A stretch of 64,000 nucleotides of DNA from Neobacillus niacini NBRC 15566. GTDB lineage: Bacteria; Bacillota; Bacilli; Bacillales; Cytobacillaceae. Under the pieces are notes generated by a model that saw nothing but the letters and a program-made list of their open reading frames with translations, made no database searches and was not told where the DNA came from. The stretch's first letter is position 1, and each line of letters begins with the position of its first letter. This document shows, piece by piece, positions 43,119 to 52,252 of the stretch. The DNA lies in assembly GCF_001591505.1 (NCBI RefSeq), contig NZ_BCVA01000034.1, positions 1-64,000 of the forward strand, written 5' to 3'. Both the position numbers and the translations under genes were made by a program.

Positions 43119-43787
43119 GTGGAATATAACCGAATTACGAGTATTGAAGATCCAAACTTTAAAAAACTTCATGATCTAATGGGAGAAATTTTTCCGCCTG
43201 AGGAAGTCTTAGAGTATGACCTATGGAGAGAGCCCTTAGAAGATCCGGGTATTCGCGTATTCGTTGCAGTTAACGGAGATGAAGTTGTAGGAGCAACTGA
43301 GTATCGCTATTATCCAAAATGGAATATTGCGATGACAGATTTCACAATCATTAGTAAGCCTGGTCTTAGCCTTGGACGATTTTTAGCACAGAACCGTCTA
43401 AAGGACTTGCAAAAGCTTGCAGCTGAAAATGGTAAAGAGCTTTTCGGTATGTTTGCCGAAATTTATGATCCGTATCGGGTAGGTCACGAATTTGGCGGTG
43501 TGAAAGTCATGGACCCTTATGTACGTCGTGAAGTTCTTTCCCATTTAGGATATAAACGAATCAATTTAGACTACGTACATCCGTCATGGGAGAATAATGG
43601 CGAGGGTGTTAAAGGACTGGACTTTTGCTTTATGCCAATGAACGATGAGCTTGAATATATTCCTGCATCCCTTGTGGCTGACTTTCTGACCACTTATTAT
43701 TCCATTCTTTCAAATAAGCCGCAGGAATGGTTAGATATGATTGCACACATAAAATCAAAAGAAACCATTTCATTATTGCCGCTTTAA
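43119..43787 (+). CDS. GNAT-like acetyltransferase
   Basis: 222 residues. MTDFTIISKPGLSLGRFLAQNRLKDLQKLAAENG resembles the GNAT beta4-alpha3 region, though the acetyl-CoA loop is degenerate. The start is GTG after GGGAGAG. It ends the three-gene unit with the nitrilase-like hydrolase. Function unknown. Confidence 0.65.
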   Translation: MEYNRITSIEDPNFKKLHDLMGEIFPPEEVLEYDLWREPLEDPGIRVFVAVNGDEVVGATEYRYYPKWNIAMTDFTIISKPGLSLGRFLAQNRLKDLQKLAAENGKELFGMFAEIYDPYRVGHEFGGVKVMDPYVRREVLSHLGYKRINLDYVHPSWENNGEGVKGLDFCFMPMNDELEYIPASLVADFLTTYYSILSNKPQEWLDMIAHIKSKETISLLPL

Positions 43788-44029
43788 TGAGTTTCTAATA
43801 TAACCAGCTTATAAAGTTCACATGCTATTCATATTTCTAACATTTATATGTTAAAAAAGTGTGAAAGCCGTTGTTATTGGAGGAAGACGAGGGTATAGTG
43901 AAGAGGTAAGGAGATAGTGATTCAATTCACAATCACCTAAATGAGTTTTACCGAGTCCTGTTTGCCTACAATGGCGATAATCTCTCTATAGGACACGATG
44001 ATTTAACATTTTTCCCCCTTATAAATTTT
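43788..44029 (+). other. Gene-free stretch with possible structured RNA
   Basis: No plausible open reading frame. A purine-rich run (43879-43919) is followed by a small hairpin GTGATT...AATCAC and by GTCCT...AGGAC enclosing GCC-TACAAT-GGC (about 43956-43994). A strong terminator follows at 44033. This may be a long 3' untranslated region of the acetyltransferase gene or an independent small RNA; I do not recognise a named RNA family. Confidence 0.35.
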
Positions 44030-44032
44030 TAA

Positions 44033-44063
44033 GAAGCAGGATAAACCTGCTTCTCTTTTTTTT
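44033..44063 (+). terminator. Strong terminator
   Basis: GAAGCAGG (44033-44040) pairs with CCTGCTTC (44046-44053), followed by TCT8. Confidence 0.9.
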
Positions 44064-44096
44064 GCAGCAAAACTACTGCGATTTTTCTTAAAAGGG

Positions 44097-44285
44097 TTAT
44101 TTGTTTTTTCTACGCTTCACGCGCTGGTTGGCTGCATTTGCTCGTGCCATTGCTTCAAGGTCTGCATGATCAGCAAATTCAGCGGAATATTCCACATCAT
44201 AACCATCTGATTTCATGTTTTTAGGAACCTGTGGAAGTGATGCTTTGTTTTTATCACGAGTTTTATGTCCCTGCGCACGACCCAT
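44097..44285 (-). CDS. yfhD: YfhD family small protein
   Basis: 62 residues, highly charged: MGRAQGHKTRDKNKASLPQVPKN ... YSAEFADHADLEAMARANAANQR. The GRGxGHKxRDKNKAxLPQ start is typical of YfhD of Bacillus. The frame extends to 44312, but AAAGGGG stands 8 bases before ATG 44285. Function unknown. yfhE lies directly upstream on the same strand, as in B. subtilis. Confidence 0.82.
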   Translation of the reverse strand: MGRAQGHKTRDKNKASLPQVPKNMKSDGYDVEYSAEFADHADLEAMARANAANQRVKRRKNK

Positions 44286-44382
44286 TAGAAAAACCCCTTT
44301 CAATGTTAGCATTTAAGGAACAACGTAAGAAGTTCCCTCTATTAGCTTTACCATTAGAAAGAGGTCCATTAGTGGAAAAATA

Positions 44383-44517
44383 TTAAAGTTTAGTTTTACT
44401 GTCGTTAAATCCGCCAGCACGATCTGCTAATTTAAAGTCACGTTGATACAGTACCTCTTGTGTACTTGTTAGGCTGTATTTACCCCTGCCCATATCCTTC
44501 TTCTTTTTTCCTGCCAT
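44383..44517 (-). CDS. yfhE: YfhE family small protein
   Basis: 44 residues: MAGKKKKDMGRGKYSLTSTQ followed by EVLYQRDFKLADRAGGFNDSKTKL. Sequence style and place beside yfhD and recX match YfhE of Bacillus. AAAGGA lies 9 bases before ATG 44517; an ATG at 44526 directly abuts the ribosome site and is less likely. Function unknown. It is too short for most gene callers. Confidence 0.75.
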   Translation of the reverse strand: MAGKKKKDMGRGKYSLTSTQEVLYQRDFKLADRAGGFNDSKTKL

Positions 44518-44660
44518 TTTGCTCATTCCTTTCAACATTATTGTTAATCGTTATAAAGCTTATGGAAAAATTTAAGCACATTCTCCATTTTTACCTTATA
44601 AGAATGGAATGATACTCAAATGTGAAAAAAATATGGTAAAGTAAGGGTGAGGTGACGGAT

Positions 44661-45470
44661 ATGGCTGTTATTACAAAAATCACCACACAGCAGAAAAATA
44701 AAGACCGCTTTAATATTTTTATGGATTATGGTAAAGGTGAAGAATATGCCTTTAGTGTCGATAGCGATGTACTCGTAAGGTTTCATTTAAAAAAAGGGCT
44801 GGAGATTGATGAACTTTCCATTCAGGAAATACAGTATCAAGATGATATCCGGAAGGCCTATCATCTCGCTGTTAATTATTTGGCCAGAAGAATGCGATCT
44901 GAAAAAGAAATAAAGGAATATCTGACACAAAAGGAAGTAGAAGAACCTATCATTATTGAAGTTCTACATAAATTGGCTTCTCAAAAATACATTAATGATG
45001 AGGAATATGCACTTTCCTTTGTAAGAACTCAAATGAATACGACAGATAAAGGCCCAGAATTAATCATAACGGAGTTAAAAGAGAGAGGTATCAATGAGGC
45101 TCTCATTAAACAGGCTATGGCCGAGTACTCGATAGAGGATCAAGTTGAAAAAGCCATAAAGGTATCTGAAAAATTAATAAAAAAAAGCACAAAGGATTCG
45201 ATGAGGATTGTTAAGCAAAAAGCGGAACAATTGTTGTTAAGAAAGGGCTATTCTTTTAATATTATTCATGCAGCACTAAATGAAGTTGATATGGATAAAG
45301 AACAAGATGAGGAAATGGAAGCCATTAGGTATCAAGGCGAAAAAGCGAAGCGGAAGTATAGTAAATATAGCGGCTTTGAATACGAACAGAAAATGAAACA
45401 AACCTTATATCGAAAAGGGTTTTCAATCGAATTGATTGAAAAATATCTAGGAGAAAGTGAAAAATCATGA
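44661..45470 (+). CDS. recX: Recombination regulator RecX
   Basis: 269 residues made of repeated three-helix units (AYHLAVNYLARRMRSEKEIKEYLTQKEVE; YINDEEYALSFVRTQ; KAEQLLLRKGYSFNIIHAALNE). RecX binds RecA filaments and modulates recombination. GAGGTG is well placed for ATG 44661 (MAVITKITTQQKN), matching the B. subtilis start; a GTG at 44652 is less likely. Its stop lies in the stem of the terminator shared with the convergent SDR gene. Confidence 0.9.
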   Translation: MAVITKITTQQKNKDRFNIFMDYGKGEEYAFSVDSDVLVRFHLKKGLEIDELSIQEIQYQDDIRKAYHLAVNYLARRMRSEKEIKEYLTQKEVEEPIIIEVLHKLASQKYINDEEYALSFVRTQMNTTDKGPELIITELKERGINEALIKQAMAEYSIEDQVEKAIKVSEKLIKKSTKDSMRIVKQKAEQLLLRKGYSFNIIHAALNEVDMDKEQDEEMEAIRYQGEKAKRKYSKYSGFEYEQKMKQTLYRKGFSIELIEKYLGESEKS

Positions 45471-45491
45471 CACTGGTCGTCATGATTTTTT
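45459..45491. terminator. Bidirectional terminator at the recX/SDR junction
   Basis: AAAATCATGAC (45461-45471) pairs with GTCATGATTTT (45479-45489), with A- and T-rich flanks. Both converging genes end inside it. Confidence 0.85.
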
Positions 45492-46157
45492 ACTTTCAAT
45501 AATAATCTCATTCTGGTGGATTTGCTCGATAATCATTTCCGCTACTTCTTTAGCTGAACGAAAGCGTGAAGAGTCAGCTACGTGATTGCTGCCTTTCCAA
45601 AAAGGAGTGTCCATGCCACCCATATAAACAGCTTTAATATTTATCGGACTATTTTCGTATTCTTTTTGCAGACTTTCAGTAAAGCCTCTGACAGCAAATT
45701 TACTAGCGGCATAAACAGCTTCATTGACCTTTCCTCTTAATCCTGCGGTTGAGATAATATTTATCAGTAGACCTTCACCTTGTTCTTGAAGTAAAGGCAA
45801 TACAGCTTTTGTCATTAAGATGGTACCTAGAACATTCGTGTGAAGCATCTCGCTAATTTCTCGTTGTGTAATTTTCACAAAAGGACCGAAATGTCCGACA
45901 CCAGCATTATTGACCAACCCAAAGATTTTGTAGGTTTTGCCTATTTCCTCCATTTTTATTGTAATATTGGATTCTTGTTGCACATCAAGCGCAACAAAAT
46001 CTGCCTTACCGCCTGCTTGTTCAATCACGCTTTTAACTGAGGAAAGCTTATTGCCAGATCTTCCTGTCAATAAGACGTGATAGCCTTGCTGTGAGAATAA
46101 TAAGGATAATTCCTTCCCCAATCCAGAACCAGCGCCGGTAACAATGATGGTTTTCAT
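45480..46157 (-). CDS. Short-chain dehydrogenase/reductase
   Basis: 225 residues. Rossmann motif TGAGSGLGKELS, NNAGVGHFG and the catalytic Ser and YAASKFA (Tyr-x3-Lys) define a classical SDR with NADP preference suggested by TGRSGNK. The frame reaches 46190, but GGAGAG precedes ATG 46157 (MKTIIVTGAG). Substrate unknown. In B. subtilis the yfhF epimerase gene lies near recX, but this is a different SDR type. Confidence 0.85.
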   Translation of the reverse strand: MKTIIVTGAGSGLGKELSLLFSQQGYHVLLTGRSGNKLSSVKSVIEQAGGKADFVALDVQQESNITIKMEEIGKTYKIFGLVNNAGVGHFGPFVKITQREISEMLHTNVLGTILMTKAVLPLLQEQGEGLLINIISTAGLRGKVNEAVYAASKFAVRGFTESLQKEYENSPINIKAVYMGGMDTPFWKGSNHVADSSRFRSAKEVAEMIIEQIHQNEIIIESKKS

Positions 46158-46242
46158 TGTATTCTCTCCTTCATCCTTTATTAATTGCATAAAAATAACT
46201 ATACTAAAATAAAGGAAAAAACGAAAATGGGAGTGGGAAGAA

Positions 46243-46569
46243 ATGCAACAACAGGAGAGACGCTATAGTACCATGACAGAGCAAGAATTAAAGCAGGAAA
46301 TCGCTCAGCTGCTAGAGAAAGCGCGAAAAGCAGAGCAAATGGGGATGGTTAGTGAGTATGCTGTGCTCGAGAGGAAGGCCGTTATGGCACGTGCCTATCT
46401 ATTGAAGCCATCCAATTTCAAGCCAGGAGAAATTTATGAACTGGAAGGTGACCCAGGGGAATATTTTAAAATAGACTATCTAAATGGTGTATTTGCTTGG
46501 GGATACCGCTTAAAAGGTGATGGGAAAGAGGAAGCCTTACCCATTTCAATGTTAAAAGAACTTAAATAA
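46243..46569 (+). CDS. yfhH: YfhH family protein
   Basis: 108 residues. RRYSTMTEQELKQEIAQLLEKARKAEQMG and the C-terminal SH3-like YLNGVFAWGYRL ... ALPISMLKE match B. subtilis YfhH, including its place after recX. Function unknown (DUF1811 type). Shares a terminator with the convergent sspK. Confidence 0.85.
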   Translation: MQQQERRYSTMTEQELKQEIAQLLEKARKAEQMGMVSEYAVLERKAVMARAYLLKPSNFKPGEIYELEGDPGEYFKIDYLNGVFAWGYRLKGDGKEEALPISMLKELK

Positions 46570-46571
46570 AT

Positions 46572-46605
46572 AAAACAAACCAGAGAACAAGTCTCTGGTT
46601 TGCTC
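46572..46605. terminator. Bidirectional terminator between yfhH and sspK
   Basis: AAACCAGAGA (46577-46586) pairs with TCTCTGGTTT (46592-46601); on the minus strand TGTTTTATTT follows. Confidence 0.85.
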
Positions 46606-46616
46606 CTGTTTGGGGA

Positions 46617-46790
46617 CTACATAAACTCAGGTGTATCCTTTTCACGCTGACCAGAAGCACGCATCCGCTCCTGCGGGTGTGTATTGATTGTGCCATCGGC
46701 TCTTCTAGAAGCATATTCTGCTTTTGCTCTAGGCTCTCCCTCTAACTTGTTGTTGTTTTGGTTAGGGAAATTGGTTTCTTTATTTCTCAT
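46617..46790 (-). CDS. sspK: Small acid-soluble spore protein K
   Basis: 57 residues. [20 protein letters not shown] followed by [10 protein letters not shown] is the SspK signature of Bacillus minor SASPs, which are made in the forespore. GGAGGT stands 5 bases before the ATG. Convergent with yfhH, as in B. subtilis. No clear sigma-G promoter could be assigned by eye. Confidence 0.9.
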   Translation of the reverse strand: MRNKETNFPNQNNNKLEGEPRAKAEYASRRADGTINTHPQERMRASGQREKDTPEFM

Positions 46791-46924
46791 GCTGTACCTC
46801 CATTAAAAGGGAATGAGAAACCATGAATAGCAAAGTGTCGTCACACCAGTGCTTATCACGTGATAATAGTATTCGAATTTTAGGAGCAGGTTATGTTATA
46901 AGAAATTGGCAATGAGGTGAATGT

Positions 46925-47194
46925 ATGAATGATTATCATGAAAAATTAGCAAAGCTTTTGTTAGAAAAAAACGATATGCTCTCCTATAATCAAGCAAGGA
47001 CGTGGGTTGAATTAATGTGGGAGGATTTCGAAACAACCGCTGCAAAGGCAGGAAGGGATTATCTTGGCAGTGAAATGACCGAAAGAATTGTGAGACAATG
47101 GATAGAAAATTATGGCGGAAGACTCCATGACTTTGTGGCTAAAAACCCAAAATATAAAGAATTTCTCAAACCAGACAAAACATCGTTGAACTAA
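46925..47194 (+). CDS. yfhJ: YfhJ family protein (WVELL domain)
   Basis: 89 residues. ARTWVELMWEDFETTAAKAGRDYLGSEMTERIVRQWIENYGGRLHDF carries the WVEL motif of YfhJ proteins. Function unknown; conserved in spore formers next to sspK. GAGGTG lies before the ATG. A bidirectional terminator follows at 47246. Confidence 0.85.
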   Translation: MNDYHEKLAKLLLEKNDMLSYNQARTWVELMWEDFETTAAKAGRDYLGSEMTERIVRQWIENYGGRLHDFVAKNPKYKEFLKPDKTSLN

Positions 47195-47245
47195 TGACCA
47201 CAGTACCGGTAAACCAAGGCTCTTCCGCATGTATAAATAGCAACG

Positions 47246-47284
47246 AAAAGAAGCGAAATCTACTCTGATTCCGCTTCTTTTTTA
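47246..47284. terminator. Bidirectional terminator between yfhJ and yfhP
   Basis: AAAAGAAGCG (47246-47255) pairs with CGCTTCTTTT (47272-47281), with a T-run on the plus strand. Confidence 0.8.
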
Positions 47285-48265
47285 TCAACTCGGTATAATA
47301 CTGAGCTTTTTTCGTAGTTTCTTTTCACTAAACACCCAGCCTGTGTAAGAGCTTATTGGGTTTAGCTCCAAGTCTAACTGGACTACTGCAACGAAAGGAT
47401 AATGCCCGTTGCTGCGGTACCTTAAATCAATGAATCGAACTTCGTAATGGTCATCGTACTCATCTAATTCCCAACGGTACACTGGAGAGAACGATAGAAA
47501 GGCCGCAAGATTACTATCTTTTTTAGCTGCCTCGAGGACTGGCGTTTTGGGAACAGGTACCCGCTTGAAACGATCGTATATAACAATATTTGTTCCCATT
47601 GCCCTGCCAACAAAAAATTCCTCTTCATTCATAACAGCTATTCTCCAGAAGTTAAACTTCATGGTTGGTGACGTAATGATATCAGTCGCATCGGGAATCA
47701 TTTTTCTAACGGCTGCCCGTACTTTCGCTTGGGCATAAAAACGAAGTAAATAATACCCAAATAAAACGACAAACATTGTTAAAAAGGTATATCCAGGATG
47801 TGCGCCGATAACCCAAATAACAATGGCTGCCACATGAATTCCAAAGATGATAGGGTCAAAGGTATTAATTACTCCCAGCGCCACCCATTTAGATGTAAAA
47901 GGTCGAAGTGCTTGTGTTCCATAAGCATTAAAAATATCTACAAAAACATGGATGAAAACCGCTGCAAATGTCCAGCCCCATAGGTGAAGAAGATTTGCCC
48001 CTGGAAAGAAGGGGAAAATCACCGCTATTAGAATAAGGGGCCATAAAAGCACAGCCGGTATTGAATGAGTGACACCGCGATGATTACGAATATAAATCGC
48101 ATTATTTCTTAACTTTAGAACGGTATCAATATCAGGTATTTGTGAGCCAGCGATGGTAGCAATTAAAACACTCGTGGCAGTTGCTGAGTTACTTGCAACC
48201 ACTGGGTCAAGAGTCGCAAGACCGCCAAGGGCAATTCCCATAACAACATGAGTTCCAGTATCCAA
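47285..48265 (-). CDS. yfhP: YfhP, membrane-bound metal-dependent hydrolase (YdjM family)
   Basis: 326 residues. MDTGTHVVMGIALGG, SQIPDIDTV and HRGVTHSIPAVL carry the His and Asp residues of the YdjM/LexA-binding membrane hydrolase family; four or five helices follow (about 70-190), then a soluble C-terminal half. Position between yfhJ and mutY matches B. subtilis yfhP. Catalytic activity has not been shown for the family as far as I know. Confidence 0.85.
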   Translation of the reverse strand: MDTGTHVVMGIALGGLATLDPVVASNSATATSVLIATIAGSQIPDIDTVLKLRNNAIYIRNHRGVTHSIPAVLLWPLILIAVIFPFFPGANLLHLWGWTFAAVFIHVFVDIFNAYGTQALRPFTSKWVALGVINTFDPIIFGIHVAAIVIWVIGAHPGYTFLTMFVVLFGYYLLRFYAQAKVRAAVRKMIPDATDIITSPTMKFNFWRIAVMNEEEFFVGRAMGTNIVIYDRFKRVPVPKTPVLEAAKKDSNLAAFLSFSPVYRWELDEYDDHYEVRFIDLRYRSNGHYPFVAVVQLDLELNPISSYTGWVFSEKKLRKKLSIIPS

Positions 48266-48387
48266 AAGGAAAAATCCTCCTTTAATAAGTTCTTGTCAAA
48301 ATACTTAAATTGGCTTATCGTTAATAAAATGCTTATTATTATATTCCCTTATTTCGTTTTGTTTAACAGGCTGGAGGAACTTTTGTA

Positions 48388-49482
48388 ATGGTAAATGAGT
48401 TGAAAAACATAGAAAATATCTCAATAAAAAATTTTCAGGAAGATTTATTATCCTGGTTTAAAGCCGAACAACGCGACTTGCCATGGAGAAAAGATCAAGA
48501 TCCATATAAAGTATGGGTATCCGAGATCATGTTGCAGCAAACAAGAGTGGATACGGTTATTCCTTATTTTAATCGATTTATACAATGGTTTCCAACAATA
48601 GAAGATCTGGCCACCGCAAATGAAGAAAAAGTTCTAAAAGCGTGGGAAGGGCTAGGTTATTATTCACGGGTCAGAAATTTACATTCAGCTGTCAAGGAAG
48701 TAAACGCCAAATACGACGGTAAGGTACCGGATACACCAAAGGAGATTTCAAACCTTAAGGGAGTGGGTCCCTACACTGCAGGTGCAATCTTAAGTATTGC
48801 CTATGGTATTCCTGAACCAGCGGTAGATGGGAATGTGATGAGAGTCTTATCAAGAATCCTATCGATTTGGGAGGATATCGCGAAGCCATCAACAAGGAAG
48901 GTATTCGAAAACGCTGTTAGGCAGATTATCTCCCATGATGATCCTTCTGCTTTCAATCAGGCATTAATGGAACTGGGTGCATTAATTTGTACTCCTACAT
49001 CCCCATCTTGTCTACTCTGTCCAGTACGGGATCATTGCCAAGGGTTTCATGAGGGAGTCGAGACCGAACTTCCTGTCAAAACGAAAAAGAACTCACAAAG
49101 AAGTGTTGAGCTTGCAGCAATTATTGTGAAGGATGAAAGTGGAAAAATATTAATTCATAAACGTCCTGAAAATGGGCTGCTAGCGAATTTATGGGAATTT
49201 CCAAATGTGGAACTTCATGAACCATTTGTAATCGAACGCGCCCAAATTGCCGGCCTATTCAGAGAATCATTTGATATGAATATTAAGTTAGAAAAGAATA
49301 TTGGTCAAATAGAACATGTTTTTTCCCACCTAGTCTGGAATATCCGTGTATATATAGGCAAAATTGGCTCGGATTTTTCGCAAAATAGTGAATGGAAATT
49401 TATCACTTTAGATGAAATAGAAGAGCATGCTTTTCCAGTTTCTTTTCATAAAATGCTTAAGCTTTATAAAGATTATATTTAA
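48388..49482 (+). CDS. mutY: A/G-specific adenine glycosylase MutY
   Basis: 364 residues. The HhH-GPD motif ([35 protein letters not shown], with catalytic Asp), the [4Fe-4S] cluster loop [17 protein letters not shown] and a C-terminal NUDIX-like 8-oxoG recognition domain (about 235-360) are present. It removes A mispaired with 8-oxoguanine. GGAGG precedes the ATG. Confidence 0.95.
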   Translation: MVNELKNIENISIKNFQEDLLSWFKAEQRDLPWRKDQDPYKVWVSEIMLQQTRVDTVIPYFNRFIQWFPTIEDLATANEEKVLKAWEGLGYYSRVRNLHSAVKEVNAKYDGKVPDTPKEISNLKGVGPYTAGAILSIAYGIPEPAVDGNVMRVLSRILSIWEDIAKPSTRKVFENAVRQIISHDDPSAFNQALMELGALICTPTSPSCLLCPVRDHCQGFHEGVETELPVKTKKNSQRSVELAAIIVKDESGKILIHKRPENGLLANLWEFPNVELHEPFVIERAQIAGLFRESFDMNIKLEKNIGQIEHVFSHLVWNIRVYIGKIGSDFSQNSEWKFITLDEIEEHAFPVSFHKMLKLYKDYI

Positions 49483-49512
49483 AAAAGAACGCCATGTGAG
49501 GGCGTTCTTTTT
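49482..49512. terminator. Bidirectional terminator after mutY
   Basis: AAAGAACGCC (49484-49493) pairs with GGCGTTCTTT (49501-49510). Confidence 0.88.
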
Positions 49513-49515
49513 AAA

Positions 49516-49740
49516 TTAATCATAACTAACTTGTGTTCCATGTGTATAATCGGCTTCTTGACGCTTTATCCCGCCGCGATTTTCAATTTCCTCTATGATT
49601 TCACGATGAATCGTAACACCTTCACTATTTAAGTATGGTGCAATTTGCTGCAATGAGTGGTGAAAAAAGGCTAGTTCGCTGTCCCTCCATTCAGCTTTAG
49701 AGACCATAGAAAGCTCTGTCATATCCCGTCCTACATACAT
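49516..49740 (-). CDS. Small conserved Bacillus protein (YfhS-like)
   Basis: 74 residues, soluble and charged: MYVGRDMTELSMVSKAEWRD ... FFHHSLQQIAPYLNSEG. Length and place between mutY and fabL suggest YfhS of B. subtilis, but I cannot confirm that from memory of its sequence. Function unknown. AGGAAG lies before the ATG on the minus strand. Confidence 0.7.
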   Translation of the reverse strand: MYVGRDMTELSMVSKAEWRDSELAFFHHSLQQIAPYLNSEGVTIHREIIEEIENRGGIKRQEADYTHGTQVSYD

Positions 49741-49856
49741 AATCTTCTTCCTTTCTCATTCTCATTTAATAGCCTTAGGTTTTGTAATCAATTGTCAACT
49801 ATACATTAAAACGCTAAAATGAATACAAAACTTGTTTTAGAAGGGAATTTGAATAA

Positions 49857-50606
<750 letters not shown>

Positions 50607-50642
50607 GAGTAAATTTTTTTGAAACTTTTTTGGATAGTCTTT

Positions 50643-50677
50643 TCACCTCCTGGGTATCTTAATTTTTGTGGAGGTGA
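50643..50677 (+). promoter_or_regulatory. Hairpin that would mask the sspE ribosome site
   Basis: TCACCTCC (50643-50650) is the perfect complement of GGAGGTGA (50670-50677), which is the sspE Shine-Dalgarno. If the transcript starts upstream of 50643, the ribosome site would be in an 8-bp stem. Confidence 0.5.
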
Positions 50678-50682
50678 TTAAA

Positions 50683-50997
50683 ATGGCAAACAACTTCAAC
50701 CAACAACCAAACAAAACTTCTGCTGGAACTAACATCCAAGAAGTTAGACAACAAAATGCACAATCTCAAGGTTCAGCTGGTCAATTCGGAACTGAATTCG
50801 CTAGCCAAACAGATGCTGCTGAAGTTAGAAGACAAAATCAGCAATCTCAACAAGGTTCTGCTGGCGCTGCTGGTTCAGCTGGTCAATTCGGAACTGAATT
50901 CGCTAGCCAAACAGATGCTGCTGAAGTAAGAAGACAAAACCAGCAATCTCAAGCTAACAAAGGCCAAGGAAATTCTGGTCAATTTGGTCAAAGCTAA
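50683..50997 (+). CDS. sspE: Gamma-type small acid-soluble spore protein SspE
   Basis: 104 residues, rich in Q, N, A, S and G. The unit SAGQFGTEFASQTDAAEVRR plus QNQQSQ occurs twice, each with the germination protease site TEFASQT. Gamma SASPs store amino acids for germination. GGAGGTGA is 5 bases before ATG 50683; an in-frame GTG at 50668 lies inside the ribosome site region. Forespore expression is expected. Confidence 0.95.
   Translation: MANNFNQQPNKTSAGTNIQEVRQQNAQSQGSAGQFGTEFASQTDAAEVRRQNQQSQQGSAGAAGSAGQFGTEFASQTDAAEVRRQNQQSQANKGQGNSGQFGQS
50770..50952 (+). repeat. 81-bp direct repeat within sspE
   Basis: Bases 50770-50850 and 50872-50952 are nearly identical, differing at two third-codon positions that I can see (GTT/GTA, AAT/AAC). 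The near-identity at silent sites implies a recent duplication or gene conversion. Confidence 0.9.
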
Positions 50998-51010
50998 TAA
51001 ATTCGTAAGC

Positions 51011-51046
51011 AGAAGGCGCTCTCATTCGAAAGAGCGTCTTCTTTCT
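51011..51046 (+). terminator. Terminator of sspE
   Basis: AGAAGGCGCTCT (51011-51022) pairs with AGAGCGTCTTCT (51031-51042) with one G-U pair, followed by T-rich sequence. Confidence 0.85.
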
Positions 51047-51158
51047 GTGAAAAAAACATTTTCGACAAAACTTCTCCCAAGTTTACATAAGTAGTCAAAG
51101 GATATAACTGCTGATTAAAGAATACATATTAGATAGAAAAAATAAGGCGGTGTGGTAA

Positions 51159-51416
51159 ATGGATCATTTTAACCGTTTAGTATCTGAGCAGATGTTGACA
51201 ATGGAAAAATTACTATACCTTCAGGGAGAACTTGAACGTTGTCAAGAAATCGAACAACAACTACAGACTATTCAAAACGAAACCGAGTTAGAAAGTGTTC
51301 AATTTGATATCAATCAAATGAAAAAAGAGTTAAAAGAAATTCAGGAAGTTTTTGAAAAACAAACAGAAGAAGTGATTCAATCCTATCGTGAAAGTGACTT
51401 AGAACCTTCCATATAG
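51159..51416 (+). CDS. ygaB: YgaB-like coiled-coil protein
   Basis: 85 residues, helical throughout with heptad-like E/Q/L pattern (LYLQGELERCQEIEQQLQTIQNETELESVQFDINQMKKELKEIQEVFEKQ). The place between sspE and ntdP matches ygaB of B. subtilis. Function unknown. GGCGGTG lies before the ATG; a terminator follows. Confidence 0.75.
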   Translation: MDHFNRLVSEQMLTMEKLLYLQGELERCQEIEQQLQTIQNETELESVQFDINQMKKELKEIQEVFEKQTEEVIQSYRESDLEPSI

Positions 51417-51458
51417 GCCAAAAATGTAAAAAATAGTGAAAAATAGGTAATTTTTTTC

Positions 51459-51494
51459 AAAGAGTCATTGAAATCAATGGCTCTTTTGTTTTAA
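51459..51494 (+). terminator. Terminator of ygaB
   Basis: AGAGTCATTG (51461-51470) pairs with CAATGGCTCT (51475-51484) with one G-U pair, followed by TTTGTTTT. Confidence 0.8.
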
Positions 51495-51608
51495 ATTCTT
51501 TATTCAACCGTTATAATAATAAGAAATAGTAAATGATTTGTTACCATTTGTCGATTAAGTACAGGAATAAAGGTTACAAAGCGTTTAGGAAGGAAGAAGG
51601 GGAGAATC

Positions 51609-52139
51609 ATGGGCGTACCCATCGAAGGAGAACCAATACAAATACATAGCTATAAACACAATGGGCACATCCATCGCGTCTGGGAAGAAACGACCGTTTT
51701 AAAGGGATCCCAAAATTTAGTGATTGGCGGGAATGATCGCACAATTGTAACGGAATCAGATGGAAGAACGTGGATTACAAGGGAACCAGCGATTTGTTAT
51801 TTTCATTCACAATACTGGTTTAATATTATTGGTATGATTCGTGAAGATGGTATTTACTACTATTGTAATCTCAGCTCACCATTTATCTTTGATGGCGAAG
51901 CAGTTAAATATATTGATTATGACCTCGATATCAAGGTATTCCCTGATATGACGTTTAATTTGTTGGATGAAGATGAGTATGAACGTCACCGTCGTGAGAT
52001 GAAATATCCCGAAGTGATTGACCAAATATTAAAACGAAATGTTGATAAGCTCATTCAATGGATCCGTCAGCGGAAAGGCCCATTTGCACCAGATTTTATT
52101 GATATCTGGTATGAGCGTTACTTAACTTACAGACGTTAA
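51609..52139 (+). CDS. ntdP: Nucleoside tri-/diphosphate phosphatase (DUF402, NtdP/YgaC)
   Basis: 176 residues. The DUF402 fold is seen in [42 protein letters not shown] and [13 protein letters not shown], with acidic metal ligands near the C-terminal half. NtdP hydrolyses nucleoside tri- and diphosphates. Position matches B. subtilis ygaC. AGGGGAG stands before the ATG. Confidence 0.88.
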   Translation: MGVPIEGEPIQIHSYKHNGHIHRVWEETTVLKGSQNLVIGGNDRTIVTESDGRTWITREPAICYFHSQYWFNIIGMIREDGIYYYCNLSSPFIFDGEAVKYIDYDLDIKVFPDMTFNLLDEDEYERHRREMKYPEVIDQILKRNVDKLIQWIRQRKGPFAPDFIDIWYERYLTYRR

Positions 52140-52165
52140 TGGAAAATGTCCAACGCCATGGAAAG

Positions 52166-52212
52166 ATGATGAAGGCACCTACACGGTATAGTAGCTGCCT
52201 TCATCATTTTTC
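52166..52212 (+). terminator. Terminator of ntdP
   Basis: ATGATGAAGGCA (52166-52177) pairs with TGCCTTCATCAT (52196-52207), followed by TTTTT. Confidence 0.88.
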
Positions 52213-52252
52213 CATGTTCCTATTGATGTAACAGCAGAAAGGAGGGGCAATC

